Part shown: positions 23,617 to 31,282 of the stretch, piece by piece
Numbering within the stretch: position 1 is the stretch's first letter
How the letters are laid out: each line of letters opens with the position of its first letter
Assembly: GCA_958448705.1 (NCBI GenBank)
Contig: CAUDEY010000024.1
Span: 1-33,863, forward strand
Source: UMGS1322 sp900550765
GTDB taxonomy: Bacteria > Bacillota > Clostridia > Christensenellales > QALW01
Direction of reading: 5' to 3'
Length of the DNA stretch: 33,863 nucleotides
Notes under the pieces: generated by a model
What the model was told of the DNA's origin: nothing
The model's input: the letters and a program-made list of their open reading frames with translations, nothing else
Databases searched by the model: none
Program-made: the position numbers and the translations under genes

Positions 23617-25155
23617 TTACGTCCTTTCTATTGCTTTTACCGGCCGGATCACATGTCCTCGGTGCACGATAAACCCCGTATTTTTTAAATCCGCCATCAG
23701 CTGCGCATCGGTGGTATATTCATACACGCCTAAAAAGCTATTGGTATTTTCACTGATCCAGACATCTATACTTCCGGCATCCTCAATATATATCGTCTGC
23801 CCCGGAACAAGAGGCGCCTGTGCAGAAATGGCGGCAAGCATGGCCTGATAATTTGCAAAGAAATATCCGGAAGCAGCCTCCTCCAGCTTTGCCAGCCGCT
23901 CTTCTAAAAGCGGATGTGCGGAGGAATCGCCGTTATGCAGTTCGATCGTTTCCGCTAATCCGGAAGCCTCCTCTGTACGGAGCAATCGAAAATTTTTGAT
24001 TTCCGTCACGGATTCCGAGCCTCCGTTTCCGCCACTCATGCCGGCATAAATCGTCTGGCCGGAAAGCGCAGGCAGTACGATCTCAATCTGTACATCGGCA
24101 TATTCCTGGCCGCCATTCATCGTATACGTAACGCTGGTATCACCTGCAAAGCAGGTGATCGTATGAGAATACGCCTGTCCCATGCTCTCATAAATACCGT
24201 TGGTATTACAGATACCGCCAATCGAAAAAATTAAGCTTCCGCTTAACCCCGCTGTTGAAATCTTCTGCTGAAGCGTATACCCTCCGGTAATTTGCACGCC
24301 GTCTTCCGTTTTTACCGAACTATACCCTCCATTATCCAATTCCCAATTCCCGGGCCACTGCGTAAAGGCACCGTCAGTAAAGAGATCGGTTTCCCGGCTG
24401 AAAAAAAGCTGCTGTTCTACATAGTCCTCCGATGCATATCCGGCATCATTTTCAAAATTGCTCAGTTTTAAATTGGAAATCACCGTTTGGGCAGCAATAT
24501 CGCCGGTTTCATCCGGAAAAACACCGTTTACGGACAGTACCAGCCGGCTGGCGCTTCCCTCCGGATCGATCTGCACCCGGCAGCCGGAGGGAACCTCCCC
24601 GCTGCCCACATATACTCCGCTGTCACCGATAAGATCGGAAAACAGATAATCCTGCTGTCCCTCTTTGCGTACACCAAGACAGGTACCATCCCATAAGAAT
24701 TCCAGGCCCTTGCCGTCCAAATTGCCGCTTTGCGCGTCATCATAAACTTCCTGCACCAGCTCTTTAGAAGCCTGAAACGCATCCAGCAGCTGTTCATATA
24801 CATCCTTAGAAGGTACGCCTGCAGGCTCCGAACAGTGTCCCCGGCCGCTGGCAAAGATCCTTACCGGCCTGCGCATACGCGCGGCAGTCAGACGCACAGT
24901 GCCGTCATACCCTTCTACATACACATGCAAGTTTCCCGGCCGAAGCACCTCCCAGGGCACCGTAACGGCAACCCCGCTTTTCACGTCCATCACGGCGCGC
25001 CGGATCGATCCTATCTGAAAATACGCCGTTATGGTAAGGCCGCTCCAGGCTTCATCAAAGGTAAATACTGCCTGAACATAATTGACGCTGCCGGCGATCA
25101 CCTTTTCCGTATCCGTACGCGTGATCTCTTGATCCTCTACTGTAAAAGTCAACAA
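23617..25155 (-). CDS. Phage baseplate upper protein (BppU-like)/tail protein
   Basis: A 512-residue protein. The N-terminal 110 residues (LTFTVEDQEITRTDTEKVIAGSVNYVQAVFTF..., then VAVTVPWEVLRPGNLHVYVEGYDG) match the beta-sandwich domain that opens many baseplate-upper proteins of Gram-positive phages. A helix follows (YEQLLDAFQASKELVQEVYDDA), then short repeated linkers with SVNG...DIAAQTVI, typical of tail fibres. A carbohydrate-binding-like beta-sandwich follows at about 260-400, then a C-terminal helical and beta tip. Start: no ATG is available in frame, and TTG 25155 lies 7 nt after GGGGGGAA. The longer frame to 25266 has no RBS. It is the first gene of a five-gene phage-like cluster. 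Confidence 0.7.
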   Translation of the reverse strand: MLTFTVEDQEITRTDTEKVIAGSVNYVQAVFTFDEAWSGLTITAYFQIGSIRRAVMDVKSGVAVTVPWEVLRPGNLHVYVEGYDGTVRLTAARMRRPVRIFASGRGHCSEPAGVPSKDVYEQLLDAFQASKELVQEVYDDAQSGNLDGKGLEFLWDGTCLGVRKEGQQDYLFSDLIGDSGVYVGSGEVPSGCRVQIDPEGSASRLVLSVNGVFPDETGDIAAQTVISNLKLSNFENDAGYASEDYVEQQLFFSRETDLFTDGAFTQWPGNWELDNGGYSSVKTEDGVQITGGYTLQQKISTAGLSGSLIFSIGGICNTNGIYESMGQAYSHTITCFAGDTSVTYTMNGGQEYADVQIEIVLPALSGQTIYAGMSGGNGGSESVTEIKNFRLLRTEEASGLAETIELHNGDSSAHPLLEERLAKLEEAASGYFFANYQAMLAAISAQAPLVPGQTIYIEDAGSIDVWISENTNSFLGVYEYTTDAQLMADLKNTGFIVHRGHVIRPVKAIERT

Positions 25156-25237
25156 AATCCATTCCCCCCAATAAAAATGAGCGCTGCTTTCGGCGCCTTC
25201 TGTTTTTAGTATAGCACGCCGAAAAGAACAATTGTGC

Positions 25238-25267
25238 TTGTATGTGACATGGATTGTATGGTACAAT
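25238..25267 (+). promoter_or_regulatory. Possible promoter of the hydrolase pseudogene/radical-SAM unit
   Basis: TTGTAT (25238-25243), 18 bp, TACAAT (25262-25267). It lies in the gap after the phage-like operon start and would read into the pseudogene and then the radical-SAM gene. Confidence 0.4.
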
Positions 25268-25301
25268 AAAAAAAGTTTCAGGCTATTACAGGAAAAAAGT
25301 C

Positions 25302-25530
25302 ATGATTCGTTTTTATGGGGGCGCGCCCTACCGTACTCTCGTTTTTGCACGGCGGACCGGGTGCCATCGGATCCTTAAAAGATTTTGAACTTGCCTTCCG
25401 CAGCGGCACAGGGATTGCCGAACCTCTGCAGGAATCGAATATTCCCTAATGCATATTTTAAACCGCTGCGGCCACAATCCTTTTCTGGAACGCTATAAGA
25501 ATTTTATTCCTGCCTGCTCTCTGAATTATC
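25302..25530 (+). pseudogene. Alpha/beta-hydrolase pseudogene (truncated and frameshifted)
   Basis: An ATG at 25302 with AGGAAAA upstream begins MIRFYGGAPYRTLVF. A one-base insertion in the T-run at 25342-25346 then shifts into LHGGPGAIGSLKDF, the oxyanion-hole motif of prolyl-aminopeptidase-type alpha/beta hydrolases. That frame stops after about 30 residues. About 20 bp later another frame reads LNRCGHNPFLERYKNF, which is the C-terminal catalytic-His region of the same family. The middle, including the nucleophile elbow and acid, is missing. A complete protein would be roughly 250-300 residues, so most of the gene is gone. The remnant overlaps the approach to the downstream RBS. Confidence 0.7.
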
Positions 25531-25548
25531 GATTAAGGAGCCTTTCGT

Positions 25549-26415
25549 ATGACGCTTTGTAACCAGTGTCCCCGTACATGTAATGCCAACCGCACCGCAG
25601 TCCCCGGATTTTGCGGCGTAAAAGCGGAATTCAGGCTGGCCCGTGCAGGGCTGCACTACTGGGAAGAACCGTGCATCTGCGGTACATCCGGCAGCGGCGC
25701 CATTTTTTTCAGCGGCTGTAATATGCGGTGTATTTTTTGCCAAAATAAAGAAATTTCACAGGGCGGCACGGGTAAAACCGTATCTTCCCGCCGCCTGAGG
25801 GAAATTTTTTATGAATTGAAAAACGCAGGAGCACAAAACCTCAACCTGATTACCCCTACGCACTACACCCAGCAATTAGTTCCGCTGCTGAGGGACGCTC
25901 CGCTTCCGGTAGTGTGGAACTCCTCCGGCTATGAATCCGTTTCCTCTTTAAAACTGTTAGAAGGCAATGTGGACGTCTACCTGCCGGATTTAAAATTTTC
26001 CATGATTGAGCCCGCGCAAAAATATGCCGGCGCGCCGGATTATTTTGAGACAGCAGCAAAAGCCATTACCGAGATGTTCCGCCAAACCGGTCCCTATCAA
26101 ATAAAGAACGGCCTTCTGCAGCGCGGTGTACTGATCCGGCATCTGATCCTGCCGGGAAATCTGGAAAACACCCTTGGCGTTATTGATTGGATCCGCTCTA
26201 TCTTTCGTCCGGGGGATGTTTTGTTTTCTCTGATGAGCCAATATACACCGTATGCCTCCATGCCCTTTGCTGAACTGAACCGCAGAATCACCAAAAAAGA
26301 ATACATCATCGCTCGAAACTATATGCTGAAAAAGGGATTGACCGAGGGCTTTGTACAGGAACTTTCCTCCGCAAAACAAGAATATACCCCCGCCTTTGAT
26401 CTTTCAGGCCTATAG
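25549..26415 (+). CDS. Radical-SAM protein, PflX-like (pyruvate-formate-lyase-activating-enzyme related)
   Basis: A 288-residue cytoplasmic radical-SAM protein. The N-terminal CNQCPRTC...GFCGV region supplies additional cysteines. The [4Fe-4S]-AdoMet motif is CNMRCIFC with Cys57, Cys61 and Cys64. The partial TIM barrel follows with LITPTHYTQQLVPLL, VVWNSSGYES and VDVYLPDLKF. This is the PflX subgroup whose physiological target is generally unknown; it is not a proven activator of pyruvate formate-lyase. The start ATG 25549 has AAGGAG 7 nt upstream. It stands alone between an alpha/beta-hydrolase pseudogene and a strong hairpin, with no glycyl-radical enzyme nearby. Confidence 0.88.
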   Translation: MTLCNQCPRTCNANRTAVPGFCGVKAEFRLARAGLHYWEEPCICGTSGSGAIFFSGCNMRCIFCQNKEISQGGTGKTVSSRRLREIFYELKNAGAQNLNLITPTHYTQQLVPLLRDAPLPVVWNSSGYESVSSLKLLEGNVDVYLPDLKFSMIEPAQKYAGAPDYFETAAKAITEMFRQTGPYQIKNGLLQRGVLIRHLILPGNLENTLGVIDWIRSIFRPGDVLFSLMSQYTPYASMPFAELNRRITKKEYIIARNYMLKKGLTEGFVQELSSAKQEYTPAFDLSGL

Positions 26416-26450
26416 CTAAAAATTTCTGCAAGTTTTTTTATAAAAACAAA

Positions 26451-26477
26451 AAAAAGACGATTCCGCATCGTCTTTTT
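26451..26477. terminator. Bidirectional terminator after the radical-SAM gene
   Basis: AAAAAGACGAT (26451-26461) pairs perfectly with ATCGTCTTTTT (26467-26477) around TCCGC. A/T runs on both sides let it serve the radical-SAM gene and the convergent XRE gene. Confidence 0.85.
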
Positions 26478-26561
26478 CCCCTGTCTGCTCCGACCGCTGC
26501 CAGTTTCCCCTCTGCTCCCTTTACGCTTTGTCAAAGCAGACATCACTTTTTGTATATCCTT

Positions 26562-26861
26562 CTATTTTTTCTCTCCATGAAGATCGGAATTGTCATTTTT
26601 TAATACGCTGTCGGGAAAAATAGTAGCGTTGAGCAGATCTGCCGGATCAACCGCAAGCGCATCGGCAATATCAAAGAATACCTCCATAGAAAAACTATGC
26701 GCAGTGTTCGGTGCTTCAATAACACTCATAAGCGAGCAGCTGATCCCTGCCTTTTCCGCCAGCTTTTCCTGAGAAAGACCGCGGATCTTCCTCAAAGCTG
26801 CAATAGCAATCCCTAACCGAATAAACCTATCGTAATTTTTCACTGTAACGTTCTTACTCAT
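26562..26861 (-). CDS. XRE-family (Cro/C1) transcriptional regulator
   Basis: A 99-residue DNA-binding protein. Residues 10-72 form a Cro/C1 helix-turn-helix: LGIAIAALRKIRGLSQEKLAEKAGISCSLMSVIEAPNTAHSFSMEVFFDIADALAVDPADLL is the five-helix fold with the recognition helix at about 35-45. The tail is short and charged. The start ATG 26861 has AAGGAGTGGAG upstream; in-frame starts at 26885 and 26969 lack an RBS. It is divergent from a probable non-coding RNA whose promoter region carries two 10-bp direct repeats, making self- or cross-regulation plausible. The ligand is unknown. Confidence 0.9.
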   Translation of the reverse strand: MSKNVTVKNYDRFIRLGIAIAALRKIRGLSQEKLAEKAGISCSLMSVIEAPNTAHSFSMEVFFDIADALAVDPADLLNATIFPDSVLKNDNSDLHGEKK

Positions 26862-26949
26862 TGCTCCACTCCTTTCTATATTCATTCCAGTATTTTTATA
26901 TTTATTATACTTTTTTCCTTTCTTTTGTGTTGTATATGTCAGAAAGCAT

Positions 26950-26978
26950 TTGACTAAATTGGTAAGCAATACTATAAT
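26950..26978 (+). promoter_or_regulatory. Promoter of the structured RNA
   Basis: TTGACT (26950-26955), 17 bp, TATAAT (26973-26978). Transcription is expected near 26985. The spacer contains one copy of the repeat TTGGTAAGCA. Confidence 0.75.
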
Positions 26979-27009
26979 ATAATCGATCGTTTTACTTTTT
27001 TGGTAAGCA
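26959..27009 (+). repeat. 10-bp direct repeat pair, possible operator
   Basis: TTGGTAAGCA occurs at 26959-26968 and again at 27000-27009, 41 bp start to start, close to four helical turns. One copy lies between the -35 and -10 boxes and the other just downstream of the start site. This placement suits repression by a cooperatively bound protein, for example the adjacent XRE regulator (inference). Confidence 0.5.
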
Positions 27010-27190
27010 GAGGAAATCTTTCACGGTTGCTATAAACATCTTACATATGGCTGAGCCATAGTGCGGGACGGTCTGCAAAACGCGTGAAGACGCCGCCTAT
27101 GGAAGATCGCCAGGAGCCTTTTTCGATAGCTAAGCCGTAAAGATAAATTGCCGGAACCGTATGCTTTGCATAGGTTCCGGTATATTTTTC
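26985..27190 (+). ncRNA. Probable free-standing structured RNA of about 200 nt, family not recognised
   Basis: The interval has its own promoter and intrinsic terminator and no plausible reading frame. It can fold into a closing helix P1: ATCTTT, a bulged C, ACGG and GCTA (27016-27032) with TAGC, CCGT and AAAGAT (27127-27144). Inside is a long irregular hairpin P2 (CCATAG-GCGG-GTCT with AGAC-CCGC-CTATGG, 27056-27102) and a small hairpin (ATCG/CGAT, 27106-27127). A competing helix TATGGC-TGA-GCCATA (27046-27060) would exclude P2. The next gene has a separate promoter, so this is probably a stand-alone RNA rather than only a leader. I could not match it to 6S RNA, tmRNA, SRP RNA or a riboswitch I know. 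Confidence 0.6.
27151..27189 (+). terminator. Terminator of the structured RNA
   Basis: CCGGAACC-(G)-TATGC, loop TTT, GCATA-GGTTCCGG: 13 base pairs with one bulge (27151-27180), followed by TATATTTTT. Confidence 0.9.
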
Positions 27191-27239
27191 ATCACAGAAT
27201 ACAGCCCAACGGCATATAAAGAATTACCTGTAAAATCCA

Positions 27240-27268
27240 TTGAAAACAATACGGTTTTATGCTATAAT
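27240..27268 (+). promoter_or_regulatory. Promoter of the carboxypeptidase operon
   Basis: TTGAAA (27240-27245), 17 bp, TATAAT (27263-27268). Confidence 0.75.
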
Positions 27269-27342
27269 AAAAACAACAATTCTATGTCTTGAAAACTTTC
27301 ACAGAAAGGAACTTTAAAAACCGGTCTTCCGCTTACATAACC

Positions 27343-28623
27343 ATGAAAAAAACCATCGCATTGCTTTTTATTCTTCTATTTTTTCTTTCTGCAGGATGTG
27401 CAAAGCCGACCTCTGCTGAATTCAGTCCATTGCCAACCGCAGAGGAAACCGCGCCGCCCCCTTCGGCTGTGCCGCCCACTGTGCTTTCGCCCTCCCCTAC
27501 AGAGATTCCCGCGCCCACAGCAACACCGGAACAAACGGTTCCCCCTACGCCTGCGCCTACTCCGGCACCTACACCTAAAAGTATAAAACCTTCCGATACC
27601 GGCAGCATTGTATCCACCGCAAGCCAGTACTACGGCTATGAAGAAATGATGGCGGATATTGCTGCTCTCACCGCTGCCTATCCGCAATATCTTACGACAG
27701 CCTCCCTCGGAACCTCTGTTTTCGGCAGGGAGATCCCTATTGTCATTATGGGAAATCCCAATAATCAAAACCGGATTTTGATTGTAGGAACTTCCCATGC
27801 AAGAGAATATGCCAACACGTTGATCTTAATGCGGACCATTGAACGCTACTGCGCCAATATGGAAAGCAGCTTTTACAAAGACCATTCCTACGCCGAGCTT
27901 GTGCGCTCCTGTACCATCTACTTTGTTCCCATGCATAATCCTGACGGCGTCGAGCTCTGCATCCACGGCATTGCTTCGGTTCCCCAAGAATATAAAGACA
28001 CGGTAGAAGAAATCTATACGCGCTCGGTACAGGCAGGAATGCTGGACGCCGGCAGTTACGCCCGCTGGAAAGCCAATGGAATCGGTCAGGATCTGAATCA
28101 AAACTATGGGTTCGGCCCTAACAGAAGTCCGATTCTGCAGGATCTTCCCATGAGTGAAAATTTCCCTGGCAATACGGCTTTAGATGCCAAGGAAGCACGG
28201 TTGATTGTAGAGCTATGCCAGCAAAAAAATTTTCGGTCACTGGTAAGCTATCATTCCTACGGAAATTTAATGTACTGGGGATTTTTTGCAACCGGCAGTT
28301 TTAAGGAGCATTGCCGCGAAATTGCCAACGCCATGAAAAAAAGCAACGGCTACCGGCTGGTAGCCGATACACCTACACCTTCAAATTATTCCCATTTAGG
28401 ATTAAAGGACTGGTTTATGGATACGTATAAGCTGCCCGGCTTTACCATTGAAACCGGAGGCGAAGCCGCGCCGTTGGAAATTTCCGAAATTAAAAAGGCG
28501 ATTGATAAAAATATTGAGATTCCTGCCATAATGATGTATTATGAATATTCCGCTGTAACGCAAACCGATGCTCCCGCAGCTCCAAATACAGCGGTAATAC
28601 CGTCAGATACCTCTGCGGCATAA
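27343..28623 (+). CDS. M14-family zinc carboxypeptidase lipoprotein
   Basis: A 426-residue extracytoplasmic lipoprotein. The signal peptide MKKTIALLFILLFFLSAGC ends in a lipobox (LSAGC). A Pro/Thr-rich linker with PTPAPTPAPTP follows (to about residue 80). The M14 peptidase domain has TSHAREY (zinc ligands His152 and Glu155), MHNPDGVE, DLNQNYGFG, SYHSYGN (third zinc ligand near His304) and the catalytic Glu in FTIETGG near 370. Such enzymes cleave C-terminal residues of peptides or peptidoglycan stems. An in-frame TTG at 27289 is too close to the transcription start; ATG 27343 fits the signal peptide although its RBS is weak. It heads an operon with a DMT transporter (21-bp gap). Confidence 0.9.
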   Translation: MKKTIALLFILLFFLSAGCAKPTSAEFSPLPTAEETAPPPSAVPPTVLSPSPTEIPAPTATPEQTVPPTPAPTPAPTPKSIKPSDTGSIVSTASQYYGYEEMMADIAALTAAYPQYLTTASLGTSVFGREIPIVIMGNPNNQNRILIVGTSHAREYANTLILMRTIERYCANMESSFYKDHSYAELVRSCTIYFVPMHNPDGVELCIHGIASVPQEYKDTVEEIYTRSVQAGMLDAGSYARWKANGIGQDLNQNYGFGPNRSPILQDLPMSENFPGNTALDAKEARLIVELCQQKNFRSLVSYHSYGNLMYWGFFATGSFKEHCREIANAMKKSNGYRLVADTPTPSNYSHLGLKDWFMDTYKLPGFTIETGGEAAPLEISEIKKAIDKNIEIPAIMMYYEYSAVTQTDAPAAPNTAVIPSDTSAA

Positions 28624-28644
28624 ATATACAACCATGAGGATACA

Positions 28645-29574
28645 ATGGATAAAATAAGACAAAACGTATTTCCCATATTAACGGCCTTGATCTGGGGCAC
28701 CGCATTTTCTGCACAATCTCAATGCGCCGCGGCCGGTATGCAGACGTTTACGTTTAATATGCTGCGCAGCGTAATCGGTTGTATTGTCTTGGTTCCGGTA
28801 ATGCTATGGTTTTCCGGAGGGCCAAAAAAAATACAGCGGCAGCTGAAGGATACAACATACCAAAAAAATCTGCTTTGGGGCGGACTGTGCTGCGGACTGC
28901 TCTTGACCATAGCCTCTAATCTGCAGCAGCTGGGCTTAGGCGGTACGGAAAGCGGCAAAGGCGGCTTTATTACGGCACTGTATATCGTAATTGTTCCCGT
29001 GCTGGGAATTTTTTTAAAGAAAAAAGTTTCGCCAACGATCTGGATCAGCGTTCTCCTTGCTGCGGCGGGCATGTATCTGCTCTGCGTAAAAGAGGGCGCC
29101 TCTCTAACCGTCAGCCGGTATGATCTGTATCTTTTACTCTGTGCGCTGGTTTTTGCACTGCACATTTTGGTAATCGACCGTTTCGCCAACCGTGTGGATG
29201 GCATACAGCTTTCCCTGGTACAATTTGCCGTTGCAGCCGTATTCTCCGACATCGGCATGCTGTGTTTGGAATCTCCGTCGGCGGCGGTAATCCGCCACTG
29301 CCTCTGGCCGCTGCTCTATGTGGGCGTATTCTCCTCCGGAATCGCTTATACGCTTCAAATCTTAGCACAAAAAGACTCCAATCCTACGGTTGTTTCTCTG
29401 CTGTTAAGCCTGGAATCCGTCTTTTCAGTTCTATCAGCGGCAATCTTTTTAGGTGAATTCCTAACGCCGCGGGAATATTTAGGCTGCGGTATCATGCTGA
29501 CGGCAGTAATCCTGGCACAGCTGCCGAGAAAAAGAAAGGAAAAACCATATGAACTGTCCCGCCTGCAAAAATAA
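28645..29574 (+). CDS. EamA/DMT-superfamily transporter
   Basis: A 309-residue membrane protein with ten hydrophobic segments arranged as two EamA repeats. The first opens VFPILTALIWGTAFSAQSQCAAAG and the second LYLLLCALVFALHILVIDRFA. The end of the protein carries the family's SLLLSLESVFSVLSAAIFLGEFLTPREYLGCGIMLTAVIL. DMT permeases carry metabolites such as amino acids, nucleotides or sugars; the substrate cannot be read from sequence. The start ATG 28645 has GAGGA upstream. It is co-transcribed with the preceding peptidase and overlaps the next gene by 26 nt. Confidence 0.9.
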   Translation: MDKIRQNVFPILTALIWGTAFSAQSQCAAAGMQTFTFNMLRSVIGCIVLVPVMLWFSGGPKKIQRQLKDTTYQKNLLWGGLCCGLLLTIASNLQQLGLGGTESGKGGFITALYIVIVPVLGIFLKKKVSPTIWISVLLAAAGMYLLCVKEGASLTVSRYDLYLLLCALVFALHILVIDRFANRVDGIQLSLVQFAVAAVFSDIGMLCLESPSAAVIRHCLWPLLYVGVFSSGIAYTLQILAQKDSNPTVVSLLLSLESVFSVLSAAIFLGEFLTPREYLGCGIMLTAVILAQLPRKRKEKPYELSRLQK

Positions 29575-29782
29575 GATAAAAAGAACAAAGAAAAAATGCT
29601 GCCCATTCTGCGGCTGCCGATTAAAAAAAGGCTTTAGCTGGGGGGCTTTGCTTTCTTTTTTAGCAGGTATCCTGCTGTTAACCAAGGTATTTGTTCATTG
29701 GCTCTTTGGCGCAGCGGCTATTTTTGCTTTTCTTTCCGGAGCGCTGTTCTTGGTTTTTCGGGAATATAAAAAAGCTGCTTAA
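29549..29782 (+). CDS. Small zinc-ribbon membrane protein
   Basis: A 77-residue protein. MNCPACKNKIKRTKKKCCPFCGCRLK supplies a zinc ribbon (Cys near 3, 6, 18 and 21), followed by two hydrophobic segments at about 30-46 and 49-69. It overlaps the end of the DMT gene by 26 nt in another frame, with AAAGGA at a normal distance from ATG 29549. It is similar in design to the zinc-ribbon proteins at 21-22 kb but not clearly paralogous. Function is unknown. Confidence 0.7.
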   Translation: MNCPACKNKIKRTKKKCCPFCGCRLKKGFSWGALLSFLAGILLLTKVFVHWLFGAAAIFAFLSGALFLVFREYKKAA

Positions 29783-29874
29783 AAGAGTGCCCGGCACGCC
29801 GCACAGGTCATATCGTCTTTTATAAAACCCTCTTTTCTCTGATTTTTCCTAATGGTACAAACACCTTTTTCTCT

Positions 29875-31179
29875 TTATTCTTTTGCTTTTAAATCTTTTT
29901 TGGCAGGATTATCAATCAGTCCGCCATCCCGGCTGAATCGGGAACCGTGACACGAACAATCCCAAGTGTGTTCGGCAGAATTCCACTTCAACGCACAGCC
30001 CATATGCGTACACCGTTTTTTTGAAGGCCTGAGCAATCCCGCAGCAGCTTCCCAGGCATTGACGGCCAGCTGCGGCGTAAGCATGCTTCGGGAGGGAGAA
30101 AACACCTCCGCACAAGGATTTTGTATGCCGCACAGCCGATCCCTTAAAAGCATCGCAGCAGTCATGGAAGAGGTCATGCCCCATTTTTGAAAGCCCGTAG
30201 CCACAAACACATGCGGTGTGTTTTTTGAATAATTTCCGATATAGGGAATACCATCAAGCGTCATACAGTCCTGCGCGGCCCAGGCAAATTTTTCCCTTGC
30301 CCGCGGATAATATCGTGCGGCAAAACGGCGGAGTTCCCGCCAGGCACACCCCGCCTTTCCCGTACGGTGCGCGCCGCCACCCAAAAACAAAAATTCTTTA
30401 TAATTCCTAAAAGAAAGACCTCCTGAGGCCTCATCCACATACATGCCGTTTACATCGGGTCCATTTTCCAGTGCAATAACATAGGAGCGATCCTGATACA
30501 TCTTTAAAAAATAGCTGCCGTGCAGATTAAAACAAGGAAAATGCGTCGTTACAATAATTTCATCCGCTGTTATCGTATATTTTTCCGTACGCGCTGTATG
30601 GCCTTCTATTTCCAATACCCGGGTATTTTCATAAATCTGCAATCCCTCAGAGACAGCCGCTATAAATTTCAGCGGATGAAACTGCGCCTGCTCTTTTATT
30701 TTTACAGCACCCGCCGTTTGAATCGGCAGGGGAAGCCGCGGAACATATTCCGCTTTAAAATGCAGGGCGTCAAGAGCGGCAATTTCCTCCTCCAGCACCG
30801 CTCTATTCTGCAGCGAGTATACAAAAGAATCTTTCCCTTCAAAATCGCAGTCTATAAAGCGGCAGATTTTTTTATATTCCTCCAACGCAGCAGAATTTGC
30901 CTGTAAATACATCCGCGCTTTTTCCTGTCCGAACTTTTTCAAAAGCCGGCTGTAAAGCAAGCCATGCTGCAGCGTGACTTTTGCCGTGGTATTTTGGGTG
31001 GTTCCGCTGCCGATGCGTGCCGCCTCTGCAATTACTGCTCCGATACCAGCCTTTTTAAGCATATATCCGCATAAAAGTCCGGCCATACCGCCGCCAATAA
31101 TCAGCACGTCGGTCTTGATATTCTGCCTGAGTTCTTCAAAAACAGGCAATTGTACGCTTTCACTCCAAATGGAATCCAT
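29875..31179 (-). CDS. FAD-dependent oxidoreductase with C-terminal Rieske domain
   Basis: A 434-residue cytoplasmic flavoprotein. The N-terminal Rossmann motif VLIIGGGMAGLLCGYMLKKAGI binds FAD, and the DAO-type fold (GRSG-like GTTQNTTAKVT, DGIPYIGNYS, FVATGFQKWGMTSS) follows. The C-terminal Rieske module has CTH (Cys390/His392) and CSCH (Cys408/His411), the ligands of a [2Fe-2S] cluster. This FAD-Rieske arrangement is a known group in Clostridia and Bacillus of undefined substrate, probably coupling amine or sugar oxidation to an iron-sulphur centre. The start ATG 31179 has AGGAGG upstream. It is divergent from the spore coat gene across about 100 bp. Confidence 0.88.
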   Translation of the reverse strand: MDSIWSESVQLPVFEELRQNIKTDVLIIGGGMAGLLCGYMLKKAGIGAVIAEAARIGSGTTQNTTAKVTLQHGLLYSRLLKKFGQEKARMYLQANSAALEEYKKICRFIDCDFEGKDSFVYSLQNRAVLEEEIAALDALHFKAEYVPRLPLPIQTAGAVKIKEQAQFHPLKFIAAVSEGLQIYENTRVLEIEGHTARTEKYTITADEIIVTTHFPCFNLHGSYFLKMYQDRSYVIALENGPDVNGMYVDEASGGLSFRNYKEFLFLGGGAHRTGKAGCAWRELRRFAARYYPRAREKFAWAAQDCMTLDGIPYIGNYSKNTPHVFVATGFQKWGMTSSMTAAMLLRDRLCGIQNPCAEVFSPSRSMLTPQLAVNAWEAAAGLLRPSKKRCTHMGCALKWNSAEHTWDCSCHGSRFSRDGGLIDNPAKKDLKAKE

Positions 31180-31282
31180 TCTTTCATCCCTCCTGCTTTA
31201 GTATGCCGGTAAATGAAAAAAATATTTTTAAAAAGGATAATTTTTCTTGGTTAAGCAAATACTAACCAGCGAGGTGATAAAA

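Noticed and set aside
27020..27150. 6S RNA or known riboswitch identity for the structured RNA
   Set aside because: No central-bubble layout of 6S and no conserved core of the riboswitch classes I know; left as unclassified.
27398..27586. Pro/Arg-rich frame and its antisense Gly-rich counterpart (27333-27617)
   Set aside because: Both are out-of-frame readings of the Pro/Thr linker in the carboxypeptidase lipoprotein.
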